Below, one piece after another: positions 31,193 to 42,261 of a stretch of DNA of 64,000 nucleotides; position 1 is the first letter of the stretch, and each line of letters opens with the position of its first letter. The translations under genes were made by a program, and so were the position numbers. The stretch lies in the NCBI GenBank assembly GCA_006386115.1, contig VFIW01000082.1, forward strand, positions 1 to 64,000, in the 5' to 3' direction. This DNA comes from Globisporangium splendens (Eukaryota > Oomycota > Peronosporomycetes > Pythiales > Pythiaceae). Below the pieces are notes generated by a model. The model was not told where the DNA came from. It did no database searches and was given only the letters and a program-made list of their open reading frames with translations.

Positions 31193-32998
31193 ATGGGAGA
31201 GGTGGCGGCGCTCGTGACGCACTTGCGCACGCGACTGCAAGCGCCGCTCGCGCGCATCCACGCGCACCACCGTGGCTTCCTGGATGCGCCAGCCGAAGCA
31301 ACAGATGATGAAATCGATAGCCGTTCGCTGGAGCCGACTTTGCGCAGCAGGAAGAACCCGTCATCGTCCTCTTCACTCTCGATGAGTGCGTCGTCAGCAG
31401 CCGTGTGGAGACGCATTCTGCTGCTGATTTTCCGCCGGTATGCGGGGGATCTCGTCGTAAAGGGCAAGCTGCTGAACCAGGAGGAGCTCCTCGTCTCCCA
31501 GTTCTGTCGAGTCGGTGCGACTGGACGGACCGAAGACATGGACCTGGTCGCCGTGGTCATCCCTGCGTCGCTGTCCTTGCGCTTCATCGTGTGCTGTGAA
31601 GACGCCCCAAGCGATCGAATTGGTCAGGAAGATCTGACTGCACGTGTACTAAATACGCCACAGAAGTATGAGACGAGCAGCAGTTCGTCGGGTGTGACCG
31701 CGACATGTCGTGTTGATGAGAGCCCAGCGTTCCAATGGCCAGAATGCCGCCCGCTGCAGGAACTGGACTCCCTCTACGGCTTTGATTTGCGATATCTGAA
31801 GACAGCATTGTCAGTAGCGAATGACACTTCAATTGGATCCCGCCTTGTGGACGAGAATGAAGACTCGGCGAACACGAAAATTGCGAGAGCGTTGGCATTC
31901 CACGACCTGCGCTACACGCAAGTGATGCTGCGAAGTTACTTAATGGTGCCCCGGAATACAACCTCGGCAGCAGCTGCAGAGTTCCAGTCGTTTGCTGCCG
32001 ATATGCTTGGTGAGGACAGCGAGTCCGTCCCCAGGATGATTACAGAAGAGGATCCGCGTTCGTACATCTCCCTCGGGAAAGCGCAAAAGCAGTGCTGGGC
32101 GAACGAGCGCTTCGTGCATGGAGAAGAGCTGGTCGCCAAGGGTCGACTCAAGGACGCGCTTGCAGAGTTCTCAAGTTGCCTGAAGCTCGAAGAAGAGCAC
32201 GCTGCGGGTTTGTTTGCAAGGGGGAAAGTGCTCGCCGCCTTGCAGCAGTACGCGGATGCGATTCGGGATTTCGATGCGGTGCGCAAACTGAACCCGCAGT
32301 ACCCAGACCTAGATGCTGAGCTTTCTCGAGCAAAAGGAAAGTTGAGGCACTCGCGCCATGTGGATATCCCCAGCAGCTCCATGCTTCCTCTGAAACGTAG
32401 AAGCTATTCAAAGGACCGAGTGAGTGCGCGCGGTAACGATCTGGCGAACGTGGACATCAGCATAAGCCGACCTGACCGTGACGATGGGACCCATCGAATG
32501 TGCTCCTCTTCTGTTTCTGTTTCTGTGTCAAAAACTAATTTGGAGAAAGATCGGCTTCGCAAGCTCTTGGAAGACGAGGAGTACCAGAAGAAGCGAGATC
32601 GAGAGCGTCGGCGGAAACGAGAAGCATCACGGGACTCTGACAGCGATCGATATAGTAGCAGCAGTAGCGACGATGAGGAGGACAACAGCAAAAAGAAGCG
32701 AAGGGAAAAGTCTGCAAGGAAAAGCAATACGAGCAGCAAGAAAAGTCGACGTGACAAGGACAAGAAGTCCTCAAAGAAGAAAAAGAAAGCGAAGAAGAAC
32801 CACCACCGAAGGAAAAGGTCGAGTAGTTTGTCACCTTCATCGTCGGACTACAGCAGCGATTCAGGCAGCGATCGGTCACGGCGTAAGCGACGACGAGATG
32901 CAAAAGCGGCGCGCGGCATTGCAGAGGATGACGGCCACGCTATAGACGAAGCGCCTCACCCGATTCTGGCTCGACAGCGCCATCGTATCTGGAACTGA
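31193..32998 (+). CDS. TTC14-like TPR protein with basic Ser/Lys-rich tail
   Basis: 601 aa, intronless from ATG 31193. The N-terminal half has no motif I can name with certainty. A TPR pair lies at about residues 300-395 (ALAEFSSCLKLEEEHAAGLF, then YADAIRDFDAVRKLNPQYPD). The C-terminal third is a highly charged SR/KR-rich tail with runs of Ser, Lys and Asp. TPRs followed by an RS-like basic tail fit animal TTC14, which is nuclear and linked to RNA processing; orthology is inferred. The in-frame stretch before the ATG may mean a short upstream exon exists. Confidence 0.7.
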   Translation: MGEVAALVTHLRTRLQAPLARIHAHHRGFLDAPAEATDDEIDSRSLEPTLRSRKNPSSSSSLSMSASSAAVWRRILLLIFRRYAGDLVVKGKLLNQEELLVSQFCRVGATGRTEDMDLVAVVIPASLSLRFIVCCEDAPSDRIGQEDLTARVLNTPQKYETSSSSSGVTATCRVDESPAFQWPECRPLQELDSLYGFDLRYLKTALSVANDTSIGSRLVDENEDSANTKIARALAFHDLRYTQVMLRSYLMVPRNTTSAAAAEFQSFAADMLGEDSESVPRMITEEDPRSYISLGKAQKQCWANERFVHGEELVAKGRLKDALAEFSSCLKLEEEHAAGLFARGKVLAALQQYADAIRDFDAVRKLNPQYPDLDAELSRAKGKLRHSRHVDIPSSSMLPLKRRSYSKDRVSARGNDLANVDISISRPDRDDGTHRMCSSSVSVSVSKTNLEKDRLRKLLEDEEYQKKRDRERRRKREASRDSDSDRYSSSSSDDEEDNSKKKRREKSARKSNTSSKKSRRDKDKKSSKKKKKAKKNHHRRKRSSSLSPSSSDYSSDSGSDRSRRKRRRDAKAARGIAEDDGHAIDEAPHPILARQRHRIWN

Positions 32999-33101
32999 CA
33001 GACTACTAAACTGAATAAATGCGAAGATGTTTGCTCGAACGGGGCGACTTCAACGCTTGTCTGGTCGGTGTGGGCATTATTTACAGACTTTAATAGACAC
33101 C

Positions 33102-34220
33102 TTAAGCTCCTTTACTTGAGCCAGAGACATCCTCCAAACTGAGGCTCGTTCCTTGCAACAGCACGATTTCCAGCGCCGAACACACCACTTGAAGGTTTGT
33201 GCGCTCCAGCTGATTGCAGCCGTTCAAGTTTAGCGCTTTGAGCGAGTCGGAACGCAGGTACAAATGCGTCAGCGACTGCAAGAACGACAAATCCACGATA
33301 CTCACGCTCTGGAGATCCAAAATCAAGTGCTCAAGGGATAAGCAGAACGAGAGATTGAGGGTAGTGAGCGATGCTGAGGATACATGAACGCGGGTCAGCG
33401 CGTGGCAGTTGGACAGATCCAGCGTCCTCAGCTTTGGCAGCTCCATGGGGTTGATCAGCACTTGCTCAATTTCACCACAGGTTGCGAGGCTGAGTACTTC
33501 AAGTTGCGGGGCTTCCTTCACGAGTATTTCTTTGATCAGATTGTGAACATTCAGCGTCGTCAGCACTCTGGAGAGCACTCGAAGCTCTTGGAGCGCTGGC
33601 AGCCGCGTCCCCACTGCGAACCGCGAGAAAAAGCAACTATGGAATTCAATATATCGCAATTTCGGCGCGACAACGAGCGGTCTTTGGACTTGGTAGCACT
33701 GCGAGGCCGTCAGCATCTCCAGCGCCGTGCACATTTCCGCCAGTTGGCGCACATGGTGGTCCTTGAGATTGTGCACCCGCGACAGCTTCGCCGCTTGCAA
33801 CTGCGTCCACTGGCTGCTGATGCGCTCGATCGCAAGCGTCAATTCATCGTCACCGAGCTTGCAGTCCTGCAGAACCAACGTCTTCACGCGTGGGAAGTAA
33901 TTGGTGGCGAGCACGACGCTCTTGTGGTCGCGCAGGTTTGTACCCACGAGCGTGTGCGTGTGGTTTGGCAGCAGCGTGAAGCACGAGCGGCTCGCGGCGC
34001 GCACCTGGCAGAGTTCCTGGAGCGTCAGGAAGGCACTGACGAACAGCAGCGGGATCGGTGCGTCCAGTGACACCATCGTGGGCGTCAAGGGCGAGGAAGA
34101 CGGAGCTCCAGAGTCGTTGTTGCGGGCCATGGAGCAATGCGAATGTGGCAGTGAGCAACGAATGGGTGGACTCAGGTTGCACGAGTCACACATGACATTC
34201 GGATCAGATTTGACAAACAT
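33102..34220 (-). CDS. F-box/LRR-type leucine-rich repeat protein
   Basis: 372 aa. An F-box-like segment sits near residues 50-85 (IPLLFVSAFLTLQELCQVRA, then SCFTLL). About ten cysteine-containing type LRRs follow (LKTLVLQDCKLGDDE-type, LEVLSLATCGEIEQV, LRTLDLSNCHALTRV, LTTLNLSFCLSLEHL, LKALNLNGCNQLERT). This layout is typical of substrate receptors of SCF ubiquitin ligases. The start at 34220 gives a Cys-rich leader; a start at the internal MARNND or MVSLDA would be equally compatible. It is divergent from the glycosyltransferase gene, with 81 bp between the start codons. Confidence 0.75.
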   Translation of the reverse strand: MFVKSDPNVMCDSCNLSPPIRCSLPHSHCSMARNNDSGAPSSSPLTPTMVSLDAPIPLLFVSAFLTLQELCQVRAASRSCFTLLPNHTHTLVGTNLRDHKSVVLATNYFPRVKTLVLQDCKLGDDELTLAIERISSQWTQLQAAKLSRVHNLKDHHVRQLAEMCTALEMLTASQCYQVQRPLVVAPKLRYIEFHSCFFSRFAVGTRLPALQELRVLSRVLTTLNVHNLIKEILVKEAPQLEVLSLATCGEIEQVLINPMELPKLRTLDLSNCHALTRVHVSSASLTTLNLSFCLSLEHLILDLQSVSIVDLSFLQSLTHLYLRSDSLKALNLNGCNQLERTNLQVVCSALEIVLLQGTSLSLEDVSGSSKGA

Positions 34221-34301
34221 TCCGATCTGATCCCATGCTTGTCAAAAGATCGAAAGATCGCGGCAGCTGTCCAGTCGGAATCGCAGTGCAAACAACGCAA
34301 G

Positions 34302-37300
34302 ATGCTTTGCAGAGCACGAGCCCAGAGGCACGCGCTGCTGCTGCTGCTGCTATCGGTGGCGGCTTCGCATGCATGGGCTTTGGGCAGCGTGCCGACGCTA
34401 GACGCGGAGACGCAGTTGCTCGCTCACGACGATAGCGAACGCCATGAATCTACCCATCGCGGCTTTGCCATCGATACTGCTGGTCCAAGTGAGGCTCCTG
34501 GAACAGATGCAGAGGCGCTGTTCAAAGAAGCACTGCGGCTGTATGCTCAAGTAAGTGTGCTGTTCAGCAATGTGGAACTGCTGGTCTCTTGTTGCTCAAT
34601 GCCCACCTCATCCTTTGCTTGAGTCACTGATTGTGTGTGTCTTTCGTGTGAATACGCGCAAAACGTAGAGCCAACCAGTGGAAGCGGTTGAATTTGCGCA
34701 GCGAGCTGTGCAGCTATCGCGCACGGTGCCGCGCCTGTATTTCCTCGGACAAGCACACAGAGAGCTGGGGCACAGCGACCTCGCATTTCGGTACTTTCGC
34801 GAGGCATTCGACGTCGCGGCGAGCCTGAGCCACGTGCTGCCACTCGATCAAGAGTACTTGCTCAACCTTCAGTATGCGGAACTGCTGCGGCAAACACATT
34901 CGAGCACTGAACAGCAAAGCGTGAACGAGCTCAAGCAGCAGGCAATTCGCCACTACGAGCGCGCATTGAACACCGATTTACTCTGGAACGACGGTGTTAC
35001 CGACAACACAGCCAATCCGGTCTTGAAAACCGGCTCCACGTGCTCAACACGATCGGGATGCTGTTGATGGACCTTCATGAAACCCAAGCTTCCATTCCAT
35101 ATTTTGAACGTGCAGCAGCAGCTGATCCAACGGCTGCACACCCATTAGGCAACCTGCCACTCGCACTCATGAACATGGGGGAGATGGAGGCAGCTCTGCG
35201 CGTCAACGAGCAGGCGCTGAGACTAGACCCAAACCGATCGCACTTGCTGCACAACATGGACAACATCCTACATGCACTTGGCAGGGAGGAAGAAGCCTTC
35301 GAGCACTTTGAGCACGCTTATCAGATTAACCCGAACGAACCCGAGACGCTCAATATCATCGCAGTCTACTACGCTGTCAATGGGAATATGAACGAGGCGT
35401 TGCAGTTCTTACAACGCACGTTTGTGATAGCCGAGGCTGCCCTCGCAGAGAATCCCTCGCAATACGAAGCCATCGGAGCGTACAACTGTGCCCAGCTACG
35501 ACTCGCGAGCGCAAGACTGCCACTTGTGTACCAGTCTGTGGATGAGATCGTCGAAGCTCGAGCCCAGTACATATCTTGTCTGGAAGCGCTGCTGAGTGAA
35601 TCAAGAGCGCCTCTGGTTTTGCCGGATCCGGTTAGCACTGTCAGCATGGGCTCCATGGGGTATTACGCTGTGTACCAGAGGTTCAACGACGTGGGCATCC
35701 GCTCGCAATTGGCGCGAGTCTACAGGAAAGGCGCTCCAACACTATCCTTTACTGCATCACATGTACTTCGTGATCGAAACAAAACGTACCAGTTCACATT
35801 TCCATCATCAACATCCAGTCGCATGAACCGTAAAGCGCAACGCATCGCCAAGCGATACGCCAAGTACTCGAATGACGCCGTGCACGCTAATCGACGCATA
35901 CGCGTGGGCTTCCACTCGGGGTCGATGCGGCAACACTCCGTAGGGCTCTTGACGCAGGGTGTAATCACCAAACTTCCACGTGATGCATTCGAGGTGATCG
36001 TGATCATCTACGACAGCGACGAGCGAGACGAGCTGACAGAGTTGGTGCTGCAGAGCGTCGACAGCGTGGTGTTTCTGAGACAAGAGCTCGAGCAAGCGCA
36101 GCGACAGGTCTCCGACTTGGAGCTCGATGTGCTCGTGTTCACGGAGATAGGCATGCACATCAGGACGTACTTCCTCGCATTCTCGCGTCTGGCGCTGCGG
36201 ACTGCAATGTTCTGGGTCCATGCCGTCACGAGCGGCATCGACACTGTCGACTACTTCGTCTCGTCCAAGCGCTTCGATGACGACCGAGCCGAGCAGTTGT
36301 TCGCTAACAAAAGTCAGGGTGGTGTCAATGAGCAGCAGTCCAAGTACACCGAGTGCATCTACGAAATGGACCACCTTACGACGTACTTCTTAGACCCACT
36401 CGCCTCGCAGGACCAGCTCATGCCGCCGTCTCATGCGCTACTCCGCGAGTCGCTTGGTCTGCCACCGAAGGACGTGCTGCCAGTCATGATATTGGTTCCG
36501 CAGACGCTGTACAAGTTGCACCCGGACTTCGACATTCTCATCGAAAGGGTATTGTCTGGCGTCCCAGAAACGAGCTTCCTTGCCGTACCCACTGGCTTCA
36601 TGCCTTGGCTCGCGGATGCGGTCCGTGAGAGGTGGCGGCGCACGTTGTCACCACTGGTGTACAAGCGCGTGTACTTCCTTCGCCGCTTAAACACGACTGA
36701 ATTCTTGGACGTATGTGCGATGGCTGGCCTTGTGTTAGACCCGTTCCCCGTAGGTGGCGGAAGAAGCAGCTTCGAGATTTTCTCTGTTGGAACTCCGATT
36801 GTGACGCTAGCGCCGCGAACGACGATCTTGCAGCTCATGGCAGCAATGTACAACGTCATGGGTGTCGCTGACTTGATCGCGTACTCTGAGGATGAGTTTG
36901 TGGAGATCGCGGTACTGCTTGCACAGGATGAGAAACTTCGTGCCCAGGCTCGCGAGCTGATCTTGGAGCATAAGTACAAGTTGTATGAGAATGCAGCCGT
37001 GATTCGAGAATGGGAGACTTTCCTGATCTCAATTCTGGCTGCAAAGCCGCCGCAGGAACGAGCGTCTGGCCGCACCACAGACGCCGCACGCGTGGCAAGT
37101 GAATGCCCACATGCGCTGCCTTTGATTCCAGTCAACGAGCCGTTCTTCGAGTTAAATGTGTTCCTGTTTGGGGCGGTCGATCACTATAATCACTTCGTTG
37201 GGATCACACTGAAGTTGCCGAGCGAAGGAGAGGATCCTTTCGAGGTCAGCAAAGAGCTGGCAGAGCGATTCGAGCCACCGCTGGACTCTCTACAGCAGAG

Positions 37301-38474
37301 TTTCATCGCCAAGACTATGTGGAACGCAAAGCATCGGCAATTGCAACCGGTGGTCATGACGGTCAACGTCTCCGTCACTGCCAACGTGTACGCTCCGGTC
37401 GAGATCCGATACGGCGATGACCTCCACTTTGTGTTGCAAATGCATTTGGAGAAACATAGGTCGAAGATGGACGAGACGATCCGCTCCGTGTGGAAGATAT
37501 CTCATGTCATTGAAGTGGCAGCGGGTCAACTCAAGCAGCTTCTACCAGAGTACAGCTCACCTGCGTGGATTGCCGCGAGGTCGTTTCCCCTCCGTGCCTC
37601 GAATGCGTCAAACCGCGATGCACAACACAATTCGAGGCGCGAATGTGTGACACTGGTGATGACCACGTGCAAGCGACTTTCGCTGTTTCTTCGCACCATC
37701 GCATCGCTTCAACGCGCGCTTGGGATCGTACAGGAGTCTGACTGGTTCAAGTGGTTTTGCCACATGCTCGTCGTGGACGACAACTCGTCACCATCTGATC
37801 GCGACGCCATGAAAGCGCATTCGCCACAAAGTTTCGAGTTTCTCCTCAAGACTCCCGACCAGCGCGGCCACGCGAAATCGCTCAATCTGGCGATCGAACG
37901 CGTGCAAAGCCAGTTTGTCTTTTATCTCGAAGATGACTGGGAGTTTGTGAACTATACAACCCGTGAGGGGAATGATACCTCACCGTCCTCCACGTTCTTG
38001 GACGATACACTAACGATACTTCGTGGCAACAGCAGCCGTGAATATGAGCCGCTTGCGCAGGTCTTGCTAAAAAACTACGAGGGAGGTTGGCTTCGACAGC
38101 TCGGCTCGATCCGGTACTTTGTCCATGAGTTCGCTGCGAACGACCCCGCGCTCCCGTTCGCGTTCTGGCCAGGCTTCTCACTGAATCCAGGGCTTTGGAA
38201 CCTTGGCGCGATCTTGGAGGCGATGGAGTGGGACGAAAGTGTCGACCAGCCGAGACAACGCCCCATCTTTGACGAAGTTAGCGACCGATTCGAGGCGCTG
38301 TTCGCGTGTGAACTATGGCGCACTGGCGTGCGCATCACCTACCTGGATGGCGAGTTTATATCGCACACCGGAGCGCCATTGGGCACTAATGCGTCGGCGT
38401 ACGTGCTCAACGACTTGCCACGGCGCTCCGACTTCGTCGAGTCTTTTGCACGAAGTGCATTCCCGCTACGATAA
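34302..38474 (+). CDS. secretory TPR-glycosyltransferase fusion (GT41-like plus GT-A-like), with a frame break
   Basis: Exon 1 34302-34550 starts with a signal peptide or anchor (ALLLLLLSVAASHAWA). The intron is 34551-34668 (GTAAGT..CGTAG). The body then runs to 38474. About seven TPRs lie between 34700 and 35500 (e.g. EAALRVNEQALRLDPNRSHL). Next comes a GT-B domain like O-GlcNAc transferase/GT41 (RRIRVGFHSGSMRQHSVGLL.., PVGGGRSSFEIFSVGTPIVTL). A C-terminal GT-A-type domain follows (VTLVMTTCKRLSLFLRTI, VVDDNSSPSD, FYLEDDWEF). Between about 34990 and 35035 the frame changes by one base (..ALNTDLLWNDG to GLENRLHVLNTIG) and I find no intron of the right length, so this is a real or assembly frameshift. 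Probably acts in the Golgi or secretory pathway. Donor and acceptor unknown. Confidence 0.75.
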
Positions 38475-38787
38475 ATGTATACACAAATGGAAGGAGTGCA
38501 TCAATGGTAGACCCCTCGTAGCACAGTAGTCGTTTAAAGACGGAGTACGCTGTTCGGAGTAAATCGCAGACTGGTAAAAGGTAATTGACAAATAGACCAC
38601 ACACAGCTGAGGTACAAGTACAGGGTTCACCTTCTAACGAGCTTCGATGATGGCGCAATTCAGGTCGCGCTCACCGCGGTCGCACAGGGTGATGCTCTAG
38701 CAAACCGAGGGACATCGTCTTGATCTATGCCTCGGTCAGGCATTCTTTCTTCATATCCCAGTTCACAACGGCATGCTCTTAGCCTCT

Positions 38788-39933
38788 TTAGATTAGCGCT
38801 TGCAGTTCGTGAAGCCGCGTCGACTTGGTCGTCTGCGGGGACGCCCCGTTGTTCGCTCGTAGCGTCCGCACCTGCATATTCGCGTGCATCGCGAGCAGAT
38901 CGTGGCGAATCACGCTGGCGTTCGCGAGACACTGCTCGGCGCGGTCGTGCTCCAAGGGGTTCGCACGCTGGAAGAGCCGCAGGTTGTTTTCAAACTCGAC
39001 CAGACGATGCAAGAGGTCGTACACGCCGACCGTGCCTACCACATTGTCATTGCTGCTGCCAGTCTGCGTCACAGAGCGATCGTTTCGTCTCTTTGCACTG
39101 GTGGTAGTACTATTACGAGGTGCATCCTTAGACTGCTGCTCCTCGTCGCCATCGTGATCCTCTTCGTCTTCGTCATTGTCTCCAGCGCGGTTGTCGCCGT
39201 CGTCGCCACCGACGCTCATGCGCATGTCGCTCAGCCGTCTCCTTCTCCGGAAACGCTCAAACCAGCCAGCCGAACCTTTGAACTCCGCGTCGGCGATGCC
39301 CAGATCCGCGGCGATGACTTTGGCCTTCTCGATGATCGCCGACGGCGTCGGGTTGATCTGCACTTTCTTGAGCGAGCAGATCCACTCAAACACCTTCTCC
39401 TCGAGCTCTGGATGCCGCGGTGCCGCGTGGCGGAACGTCTGCGTCTGCTGCTTCACATCGACGTTCTCGTTGCGCTTCTCGATCTCGGCCGCCGACTGCA
39501 TGACGTTGCGGATCGACTTCTCCGTCACGCGGAACTCGCGCGCGAGGCTGCGCAGCGACGGCGGGTTGTCCTGGCGGCGCAGACGGATGATCTCGAGCCG
39601 CTGCGCGTCGTTCAGGCGCTCACCGCCGCCGCGCTTGCGCTTCTCGGCGCTCTCAGGCACATTCGCAGGGAGCTGCTGCTGCTGTTGTGGAGATGATAAT
39701 GACGCTCCTTCCTGCTGCTCCTGTTCTTGCGGAAGTGGCTTGGCGGCCGCAGCCGCGAGCAGCAACTTGCGTTGTTGCTTGAGCTGCAGCTCCTTCTCCT
39801 TCTCCTCCTGCGCCACGTACCGGCGCAGCACGATGCGCTTCTTCTTCTCCGTACTGCCTGTCGGTACGGTAGCAGGCGCAATAGAAGAAGCAGGCGGTGC
39901 CGATGGCAACGCTGTCGCCATGTTCCGACTCAT
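38788..39933 (-). CDS. CENP-B-type HTH DNA-binding protein without a DDE domain
   Basis: 381 aa. After a Gln/Ala-rich, basic N-terminus comes a psq-like HTH (LNDAQRLEIIRLRRQDNPPS, then LRSLAREFRVTEKSIRNVM) and a CENP-B/Tc5 HTH (HPELEEKVFEWICSLKK.., GWFERFRRRRRLS). The DDE catalytic domain of pogo/Tigger transposases is absent; instead there is an Asp/Glu-rich stretch and a short helical C-terminus. This suggests a host protein derived from a transposon. No terminal inverted repeats are seen around it. The start CAT at 39931-39933 is the first ATG of the frame. Confidence 0.75.
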   Translation of the reverse strand: MSRNMATALPSAPPASSIAPATVPTGSTEKKKRIVLRRYVAQEEKEKELQLKQQRKLLLAAAAAKPLPQEQEQQEGASLSSPQQQQQLPANVPESAEKRKRGGGERLNDAQRLEIIRLRRQDNPPSLRSLAREFRVTEKSIRNVMQSAAEIEKRNENVDVKQQTQTFRHAAPRHPELEEKVFEWICSLKKVQINPTPSAIIEKAKVIAADLGIADAEFKGSAGWFERFRRRRRLSDMRMSVGGDDGDNRAGDNDEDEEDHDGDEEQQSKDAPRNSTTTSAKRRNDRSVTQTGSSNDNVVGTVGVYDLLHRLVEFENNLRLFQRANPLEHDRAEQCLANASVIRHDLLAMHANMQVRTLRANNGASPQTTKSTRLHELQALI

Positions 39934-40219
39934 ATTCGCGTTTCTCTATTCTAAATTACAGAGTCGAATGGGGAGAAGGAAGTAACAAACGTTCTTGGGC
40001 AGTATGCGACACCTCAGGAAAATGCAATTGCACATCACGTACGGTACGTCGTCCATGCAGCTGTGGCAAAGTACCCATATGCACCTCTGGTAGCAAGTCA
40101 CTTCCTGATTATGCAATTAAAGAGAATACACGGTACGCGGTTCCTTTTCGTCCAACAGTACAAAAAACAAGCACGCTCATAACTCCACACATTCGAATAG
40201 GAAGAAGCCTCGAGCCAAT
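39934..40219. promoter_or_regulatory. divergent intergenic promoter region
   Basis: 286 bp between the start codons of the CENP-B-type gene (-) and the ankyrin-PH-RING gene (+). No gene seen; no specific factor site is claimed. Confidence 0.4.
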
Positions 40220-41949
40220 ATGGGGAACGCGACGAGTTGGCTCGCGCAGACGCTGTGCCCCGAGGAGCAGGTGCTGTGGGTGGCGGCCAAGAGCGGCGAC
40301 TACGACGTGCTGCGCCAGGCGCTGGCGCGCCTCACGCCCGCCACGCGCCTCTACCTCGAGTGGCGCGACCCGCTGTACGGCTACTCGCCGCTGGCCAACG
40401 CGTGCGCACAGGGCCACCTGCCGTGCGTGCGCCTGCTGCTCGAGCACGGCGCCGACGGCAACGCGCGCGACCTGCGCGGCAACACGCCGCTCCACATTGC
40501 GACCAAGAACGGCAAGAGCGACGTCGTGCACGCGCTGCTCGAGACCGCGCGCGTCGACGTGCTCGCCAAGACCACCACCAAGATGCAGACCGCGCTCGAC
40601 ATCGCGCGCCAGGAGTACAAGAGCGCCGAGAGCCACGGCCACAAGTTCATCCAGTGTATCGAGATGATCGAAAAGGTGAGGTTGCTGCTGCTGTGGCCCA
40701 TCCAGTAATGGCTTGTTGCTGACGAAACGTGTGCGTCTCTCTAGAAACTCTGCATCTACTCGGGGTGGCTGTACCAGCGTGCGGACAACTTGCTATCCAT
40801 GGCGTCGGGTATTGCGGGACTCAACTCGTGGAAAAAGAGGTTTGTTAAACATGGATTCTGTAATTTGGATGTTGCCTGTAGATGTGAGTTTGTTCTTATG
40901 CTGTGCATTGTGACCTTGGTTGTTACCTCAGGTATTGCATGATTCTGCGCACGGCTGAGCGCGATGTCGTGGAGATTGACCTTTTCTCAATGAAGCCCGG
41001 CGAGAGGCGTCCTCCATGCCCGAGGTAAACTGCAGTACCCTTTGTTTGCTACTAGGTGCCTTATAGGACCTAACGCAGGTGGCTTGTGATCCTTACTTCT
41101 TTGTGTCTGTGTGTAGTTATGAGCTCGTGTATCGCGCGTCGGACGGCGTCCAAGAAAGCGAGGATGTGACGTGGTTCAGTCGGAAAGAATTTCGATTCAC
41201 GTTGAATGCGTACGCAAAGTCAGGGATCAATCGCGTCTCGGCACCTCAAGCGTTTGACTTTGCCGCGACTACCCAGCAAGAGCTCGTCACGTGGAAAACG
41301 TTCTTTGGAAGCCTGCGAGTGTGTGCATACCACAGCATTGGCATTGATGCGGGCGCCTTAACGTGAGTGAGATTGACGAATGTGATGCTGTTTTTGTGTA
41401 TATGTTGTTGTTCAGCTGGGTCCTGTCAACCAGATTTCGCAGGCGTTTGGTCCAGTTGGCGGTCAAGGAGCTCCATACGCTTTGTCGTCTGAGGATGCGC
41501 TGCTGCAGGAGCAACGGGACATGGCACGAGCGATGCACTTGTCGGTAGAAGAAGCACGTCGACGTAGCTCGATGCCTGCCGCCGTGCCGATCCCAACGCC
41601 GTCGGCTCCACCGCTCACCGCGAGCTTCCTGGGTACTTATGGCTCACCGCAAGCCACATTGGCACCGGATGGTGTGGAGATCGTGCAGCCGCTGCAGATC
41701 GGATCGCCGCCGGCAGTAGCAGCACGCGCGAGCACTTCAACTGCGAGCAGAAGAATCGAAAACGAGGAAATGGGCAAAGATACAGGCGAGTGCGTGATCT
41801 GCTTTGATGGGCCGCAGTCCGCAGTGTGCGTCCCGTGTGGCCACAATGCGATCTGCATGAACTGCGCGGGGGAGCTCATGGACACAACTCGACTCTGTCC
41901 CGTGTGCCGTGTCCAAGTGCGCGAAGTGATCAGAATCTACCGCAGCTGA
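40220..41949 (+). CDS. ankyrin-PH-RING finger protein 1 (five exons)
   Basis: By-eye exons 40220-40675, 40745-40839, 40933-41024, 41117-41318, 41416-41949. MGNATSWL suggests N-myristoylation. Ankyrin repeats occupy about residues 45-125 (YSPLANACAQGHLPCVRLLL, GNTPLHIATKNGKSDVVHAL). A PH-like domain starts at YSGWLYQRADNLLS. A linker follows, with a UIM-like stretch (EDALLQEQRDMARAMHLS). The C-terminus is a C3HC4 RING (CVICFDG..CVPCGHNAICMNC..CPVC). A membrane-linked E3 ubiquitin ligase is inferred. It is convergent with its paralogue at 42262-43856. The exon 4 donor (GTGTGT) was chosen for phase; the stronger-looking GTGAGT at 41363 would shift the frame. Confidence 0.85.
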
Positions 41950-42261
41950 GCTTGGGGATTATAACCAGCCGGCCGCAGCGAAATTGATCCCTCATCATAG
42001 GCTGAGATCGTCTTCACATTGCATCGAGATGCCTAGGTAGTGTGTTTTTTCTTACATAAGTTATCGATGTTCTACTTGTTTATCACATCCGTTGCACTTT
42101 GCTTTTGTCGCTCATTACCGTTGCAAATGGATATTCCACTTTATGTTATTTCGTACGTGTGTCTACAGATGTGGTTCTCATTAGCGTAGCATGCCAAATA
42201 GAGAGAAATACCAACTGCTTCACAAAGTATTATCAATACTTGTACTTCGAAGTAGTCTTGT

